DNA of 11,828 nt from JBMOLL01 sp049325415 (GTDB taxonomy: Bacteria > Bacteroidota > Bacteroidia > Bacteroidales > GCA-2748055): the NCBI GenBank assembly GCA_049325415.1, contig JBMOLL010000059.1, forward strand, positions 1 through 11,828. Direction: 5' to 3'. Positions within the stretch are counted from its first letter, which is position 1. Each line of letters opens with the position of its first letter. The translations under genes and the position numbers were made by a program. Shown here one piece after another: positions 8,038 to 11,828 of this stretch. Under the pieces are notes generated by a model. That model saw nothing but the letters and a program-made list of their open reading frames with translations, made no database searches and had not been told where the DNA came from.

Positions 8038-9719
8038 TAATACCCCGGGTTCTGCACCAGCGCCGTATTTTTCTGCAATTCTTCAAAAAGGATCGGGATC
8101 AGATAATGGCTGTTATTCCAGGCCCTCGATTCATAGACAAACGATTCATACCCCCCTGCCTGTCGGGTAACGCCGGTGGCTTCGGCATAGGCAGCAGGTG
8201 CGGTCATCCATCTTCTTACATCAAAAAAGCGGTGGCATTCCCAGGCCAGTTCAACCCTTCTCTCGTTGCGGTAGCGCTCGAGCAGATCCTCTCCGGTCTC
8301 GCTGTCGGGAATATCGGGCATTCCGGCCCGTTCCCTGATCTCGTTCAGGGCATCGCGGGCGCCTTCTTCATCGCTCAGTCCGAGACAGGCCTCGGCATAG
8401 TTCAGCAGTACCTCGGCATAGCGAATCTGCATGTATGGCTGCGGCTGCCTGGTTCCGAAATAGGCATCATTTTCCAGGGGAGAAATGAATTTCCGGATGT
8501 AATAGCCTGTTCCGAGGTTCTTTCCGTCATTACCGGCAATGTCGATCTTTGCCGGGGCATGCTCCCCGTTGGCATTGGCATACCAGTCGGCACTATCATA
8601 CAGGATGGTGGCATAAAAACGCGGATCACGGCCTGTATAGGGATCAGCTTTCTGCGCTGCAAAATCGAACGGAGTACCGTCTGCATTTTCAAACGCATCG
8701 GCAAGGTTGCCCGTTACCTGGTTAAGTGCGAAACCGCCGTAGGTTGGTGTACCGTACACCCAGGCAGGCCAGTCGGTGGCCCAGTAGGGATCGTTATCCT
8801 TGTCGTACTTTGTAATAAAGATCTGCTCATCGGATTCCATGGCCAGGAACAACTCGGTGTAGTTCTCCGCCGGATCGGCATTTTCATCATAAAGAGAGTA
8901 AACTCCAAGTCCCATCACCTCTTCTGCTGCTTCTTTTGCCTGCCGGTATAGCTCATTCCGGTCGGCATCTGTATAACCCAAAAGTTCGGGTTGTTCAAAG
9001 CCCGGGGCCCATTCCGATACCCGGTGGTGCAGATCGCTGGCGGCATAGAGCAAAACCCTTGATCTCAGCGCATAAACGGCACCTTCCGTGGCCCGGGTCT
9101 TATCCGACTGGTTTTTCAGCCGCTGGTCCTTTACCGCTTCGTCAAGATCGGCGAGAATGAAGGCAATGGTCCCGGCAAAGGAACTGCGGGGCACATTGTA
9201 ATCGTCGCCGATGTTGACCACATTGCTCACCAGAGGTACGCCGCCATATTGTGCCATAAGCAGGTAATAAAAATAAGCCCGTAGAAAATGCACCTCGCCG
9301 GTGAGTTGCTCAAGGTAGGCCGGATCGGTATTGTCGGCCAGAGCAACCTTTTCAAAGTATAGGTTGCAGCCCCTGATATGGGAATAGACCGATTTCCACC
9401 ACCAGTTCTCCATGGCAGCTGCCCAGTTGTCCTTAAAGGCTGCCGGCTCTTCCGGTGTCATGGTGCCGGTAAGCACCCTGCCAACCACCCCGTCGTTCTG
9501 GACCGGAACGGCTTCATCAACCAGGGCGGCACAGGCATACCATTGAAAGGGATAGGGGATCTCCTTATAGATTCCGAAAACATAACTGTCGATCAGATTG
9601 GTGTTGCTCCAGATCGTGGCATCGTCGTACTTGTCGCCCGGCTTAGTATCGAGGTAATCCTGGCAGGATGCCATAAACAGCGCCAGGCATATTAGCGGGA
9701 TATATCTTCTGCTCTTCAT
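8037..9719 (-). CDS. SusD-like (RagB/SusD family) outer-membrane glycan-binding lipoprotein
   Basis: 560 residues from the ATG at 9719. The frame is open 11 codons further upstream, but that extension overlaps the susC end and places unsuitable residues before the signal. The start chosen gives MKSRRYIPLICLALFMASC with lipidated Cys19, directly followed by QDYLDTKPGDKY, the usual opening of mature SusD proteins. An AGGA lies 5 bases before the ATG. The N-terminal TPR-like helical part (about 30-250) includes YFLRAYFYYLLMAQYGGVPL-like helices near 143-163. The C-terminal RagB/SusD domain carries IRYAEVLLNYAEA (432-444), ALNEIRERAGM (457-467) and RYRNERRVELAWECHRFFDVRRW (482-504). It should cap the SusC barrel and bind the glycan at the cell surface. 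Ligand identity cannot be read; the Trp/Tyr-rich stretches near 105-112 and 312-327 are candidate stacking surfaces. Confidence 0.95.
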   Translation of the reverse strand: MKSRRYIPLICLALFMASCQDYLDTKPGDKYDDATIWSNTNLIDSYVFGIYKEIPYPFQWYACAALVDEAVPVQNDGVVGRVLTGTMTPEEPAAFKDNWAAAMENWWWKSVYSHIRGCNLYFEKVALADNTDPAYLEQLTGEVHFLRAYFYYLLMAQYGGVPLVSNVVNIGDDYNVPRSSFAGTIAFILADLDEAVKDQRLKNQSDKTRATEGAVYALRSRVLLYAASDLHHRVSEWAPGFEQPELLGYTDADRNELYRQAKEAAEEVMGLGVYSLYDENADPAENYTELFLAMESDEQIFITKYDKDNDPYWATDWPAWVYGTPTYGGFALNQVTGNLADAFENADGTPFDFAAQKADPYTGRDPRFYATILYDSADWYANANGEHAPAKIDIAGNDGKNLGTGYYIRKFISPLENDAYFGTRQPQPYMQIRYAEVLLNYAEACLGLSDEEGARDALNEIRERAGMPDIPDSETGEDLLERYRNERRVELAWECHRFFDVRRWMTAPAAYAEATGVTRQAGGYESFVYESRAWNNSHYLIPILFEELQKNTALVQNPGY

Positions 9720-9729
9720 CGTTGTCCTG

Positions 9730-11828
9730 TTAGAAGTTAATGGATAAACCAACTGTTACAATTTTCTGCAGAGGATAGCCCTGCCCGGCAAAGCCATCGC
9801 CCTTGGGCTCCAGTTCGGGATCAAAATCCTTCATATCAGGCGCCCAGGTCAGGAGGTTCATCCCCCCTGCGTGCAACCTGGCCCCTTCCAGTCCGATTTT
9901 CCTGGTCAGGTCTGCAGGAAGGCTGTAGCCCAGTTCAAGATTTTTCAAGCGGATGAAATCAGTTTTTCTGAGCCAGAAGGTGTTCGGATTGTCGGAACTT
10001 ACCCAGTACTCGTCATTGCGGTTGAAGGTCCTTGGATAGACTGCATCCGGATTCTCCTCCGTCCACCGGTTTTCATAAAAATCGGTGAAATAATTAGAGG
10101 TGTTTTTACCGCCCAGGTACTGAACATAACGCACAGCCCCGGCCTGTCCCTGGAACAGCATCGTGAGGTCAAAACCTTTCCACGAAGCTGTCAGGTTTAG
10201 CCCTGCGGTAAATTTCGGAACAATGTTCTTATAGATCCGGCGCATATCATCCCCGGTAATCTCCCCGTCTTCATTCACATCCCGGAAGATGACATCCCCG
10301 GTTCGTGCTTCCGCCAGGTGGGGATAATTATCCAGGTCGTCCTGGGTCTTGAAGATGCCGATTGCCTCATAATAAAGGCCCGACTGCATCGGATAACCGG
10401 TCTGTTTCTGCCATTCCGGCGCCCCTTCGGCCTCGTCAAAAAACAGAACCCGGTTCTCTGCATAACAGCCGTTGAGGGAGAGAGAATACAACAATTCACC
10501 GGCTTTTTCCCGCCAGGTGGCTTCAAAATCGAATCCGTAGTTCCTGACCTCGCCCAGGTTGATATCGGGCAGGATACCTGCCAGACCCGACGTTGCCGGC
10601 ACAGAAGCCGACTGGGTGATAAGGATCTTTGTTCTCAGGTTATTGAAATAATCGGCTGTGAAGGTAAGCCGGTCCTTCATCAGCGTCAGGTCGATCCCCA
10701 CGTTGGCCTGCCTGGCTTCTTCCCATTGTGCTTTATAATTGCTGGCCAGACTCTCGTAATAAACCGGGTGGGTAACCCCGTTACCGGTTACAAAATACTG
10801 CCAGTTAAGTTCATAGAGAGAGTAGAACTGGTAGGGATCGATCAGGTCGTTCCCCGTTTTGCCCCAGGAGGCCCTGATCTTCATATTCCTGAACAGCTCT
10901 CCTGCCTTACCCGCCTTCCAGAACTCTTCTTCGGAGATCCGGTATGCGACCGAAACACCGGGGAAAAAGCCCCAGCGTGTTTCCGGTGCAAACTTGCTCG
11001 ATCCCTGGTAACGCCAGACAAACTCGGCAATATATTTACCGGCGTAACTGTAATTCACCCGGCCGAAATAGTTCTGCCAGCGGTTCACCCCCGGGTTCGA
11101 TCCGTCGGCAAATTGCTGGTTGGAATCCCCAAAATCAAGTTCTTCCGGGAAGTTGTTTGCGAAGTTCTTACGCATGGCCGAGAACCAGTTGGATGTCATC
11201 TCAATGGCCTCGGTACCTGCCAGCAGGTTTAGGCTGTGAACCTCATTGAATACCCGCTGATATGAAACAATAGCGCTCACAAGGTATTCCCTTGCAATAT
11301 CCAACTGCTGCTTCATATCGGAAGTACCATAGGTATTCCCGGTGAGCAGGGGGAGGTTATCGCTCCCCAGTGTCGATCCATCCCAGGAATAAAGGGTGTA
11401 TTTCCGTGAGAAGTACTTGCTGTAATTCAGTCCGCGATCCAGCGCTCCTGTGAAAGTCAGTGAAAGGCCTTCCACGTGTGGGATCTTTATATTCAGTTTT
11501 GCGTTCAGATTAAAGACATAGTTTTCCCCCTGGCTCACTCCGGCATCGGGAGTTGATTGCACGGCGGGGTTATTCTGACTGGTCGGGTTGAGAACCGGGC
11601 CGGGCAGTCCGTTTGGCCAGTATGCCCGCTGCAGCGGCAGGGCATTGATCAGGTCGCGGAAGATGGCTGCCGAAGAGACCGTTGGTGCTTCACGATCCTC
11701 CAGGCGTGCACTGGCATCCAGCGATAGCGAAATATTATCGGTGAACTGATGATCGATGTTTGCCCTGAAATCATGCTGGGCATAGCTGCTGGCACTATTG
11801 ACGAAAAACCCGTCCTGCTGCCTGGTGG
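9730..11828 (-). CDS. SusC-like TonB-dependent outer-membrane transporter, C-terminal part (cut by window edge)
   Basis: The open frame continues without a stop to the right edge, giving 698 codons of the C-terminal part. A GTG at 11562 is internal, because the translation upstream of it (VNSASSYAQHDFRANIDHQF and onward) is ordinary SusC barrel sequence. SusC proteins are usually about 1000-1100 residues, so the signal peptide, carboxypeptidase-regulatory-like domain, TonB box and most of the plug lie outside the window. Diagnostic parts seen: strand-rich barrel repeats; DVNEDGEIT (codons at 10281-10255), the usual Asp-rich loop near the C-terminus; the following GFDLTMLFQGQAG; LRKTDFIRLKNLELGYSLP; and a terminal strand ending VTVGLSINF with the C-terminal Phe needed for barrel assembly. 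It imports oligosaccharides into the periplasm with TonB energy, paired with the SusD-like protein 10 bp downstream. Confidence 0.96.
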   Translation of the reverse strand, partial: TRQQDGFFVNSASSYAQHDFRANIDHQFTDNISLSLDASARLEDREAPTVSSAAIFRDLINALPLQRAYWPNGLPGPVLNPTSQNNPAVQSTPDAGVSQGENYVFNLNAKLNIKIPHVEGLSLTFTGALDRGLNYSKYFSRKYTLYSWDGSTLGSDNLPLLTGNTYGTSDMKQQLDIAREYLVSAIVSYQRVFNEVHSLNLLAGTEAIEMTSNWFSAMRKNFANNFPEELDFGDSNQQFADGSNPGVNRWQNYFGRVNYSYAGKYIAEFVWRYQGSSKFAPETRWGFFPGVSVAYRISEEEFWKAGKAGELFRNMKIRASWGKTGNDLIDPYQFYSLYELNWQYFVTGNGVTHPVYYESLASNYKAQWEEARQANVGIDLTLMKDRLTFTADYFNNLRTKILITQSASVPATSGLAGILPDINLGEVRNYGFDFEATWREKAGELLYSLSLNGCYAENRVLFFDEAEGAPEWQKQTGYPMQSGLYYEAIGIFKTQDDLDNYPHLAEARTGDVIFRDVNEDGEITGDDMRRIYKNIVPKFTAGLNLTASWKGFDLTMLFQGQAGAVRYVQYLGGKNTSNYFTDFYENRWTEENPDAVYPRTFNRNDEYWVSSDNPNTFWLRKTDFIRLKNLELGYSLPADLTRKIGLEGARLHAGGMNLLTWAPDMKDFDPELEPKGDGFAGQGYPLQKIVTVGLSINF

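Noticed and set aside
7935..8951. A 338-codon plus-strand open frame antisense to susD
   Set aside because: It is low in recognisable motifs and rich in residues expected from reading a coding strand backwards, while the minus strand carries an unambiguous SusD.
9720..9752. An 11-codon upstream extension of susD
   Set aside because: It overlaps the end of susC, and starting at 9719 gives a clean lipoprotein signal with an AGGA site before it.
10318..11232. A 304-codon plus-strand open frame antisense to susC
   Set aside because: It has no signal, domain or plausible composition, and lies entirely within the certain SusC coding region.
11560..11562. GTG as the susC start codon
   Set aside because: The frame stays open to the window edge and the upstream translation is typical SusC barrel sequence, so the GTG is an internal Val codon.
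1..11828. CRISPR array, tRNA/rRNA, insertion sequence or phage element
   Set aside because: No spaced direct repeats, no transposase or integrase frame and no cloverleaf or ribosomal RNA sequence was seen; nearly all of the window is accounted for by the PUL genes.

Overview
The window looks like part of a polysaccharide utilization locus (PUL) from a member of the Bacteroidota. The grounds are an adjacent SusC-like/SusD-like pair, SPII lipoprotein signals, A/T-rich gene starts mostly without strong Shine-Dalgarno sites, and a run of secreted carbohydrate-active enzymes. Base composition is moderate and codon use looks even, so I see no sign of recent transfer inside the block. I cannot name a genus; a free-living or gut Bacteroidales/Marinilabiliales-type organism is a guess from overall style.

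Every gene I can support lies on the minus strand, so the operon reads from right to left. In order of transcription: a susC-like TonB-dependent transporter, cut by the right edge (9730-11828); 10 bp; a susD-like glycan-binding lipoprotein (8037-9719); a 126 bp gap holding a heptamer tandem repeat; a GH43-like lipoprotein resembling exo-beta-1,3-galactanases (6876-7910); 13 bp; a long GH35 beta-galactosidase-type enzyme (4106-6862); 1 bp; a sialate-O-acetylesterase-type (SASA/SGNH) carbohydrate esterase (2671-4104); 18 bp; a GH2 beta-galactosidase-type lipoprotein (151-2652); 5 bp; and the first ~48 codons of a lipoprotein that seems to begin a right-handed beta-helix (1-145, cut by the left edge). 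No intergenic gap exceeds 126 bp and no terminator was found, so one polycistronic transcript is likely.

Proposed division of labour (inference): the SusC/SusD pair captures and imports oligosaccharides. The lipid-anchored GH43, GH2 and beta-helix proteins work on the membrane surface or its periplasmic face. The GH35 and the esterase, with ordinary signal peptides, finish debranching and deacetylation in the periplasm. Three galactose-type hydrolases next to an acetylesterase suggest an O-acetylated galactose-rich glycan, such as a beta-1,3-galactan/arabinogalactan or the side chains of rhamnogalacturonan I. No regulator, sulfatase, transposon, CRISPR array or RNA gene is visible. The PUL type is familiar. 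The least routine points are the GH43 active site, the large uncharacterised C-terminal half of the GH35, the heptamer repeat and the truncated beta-helix protein.
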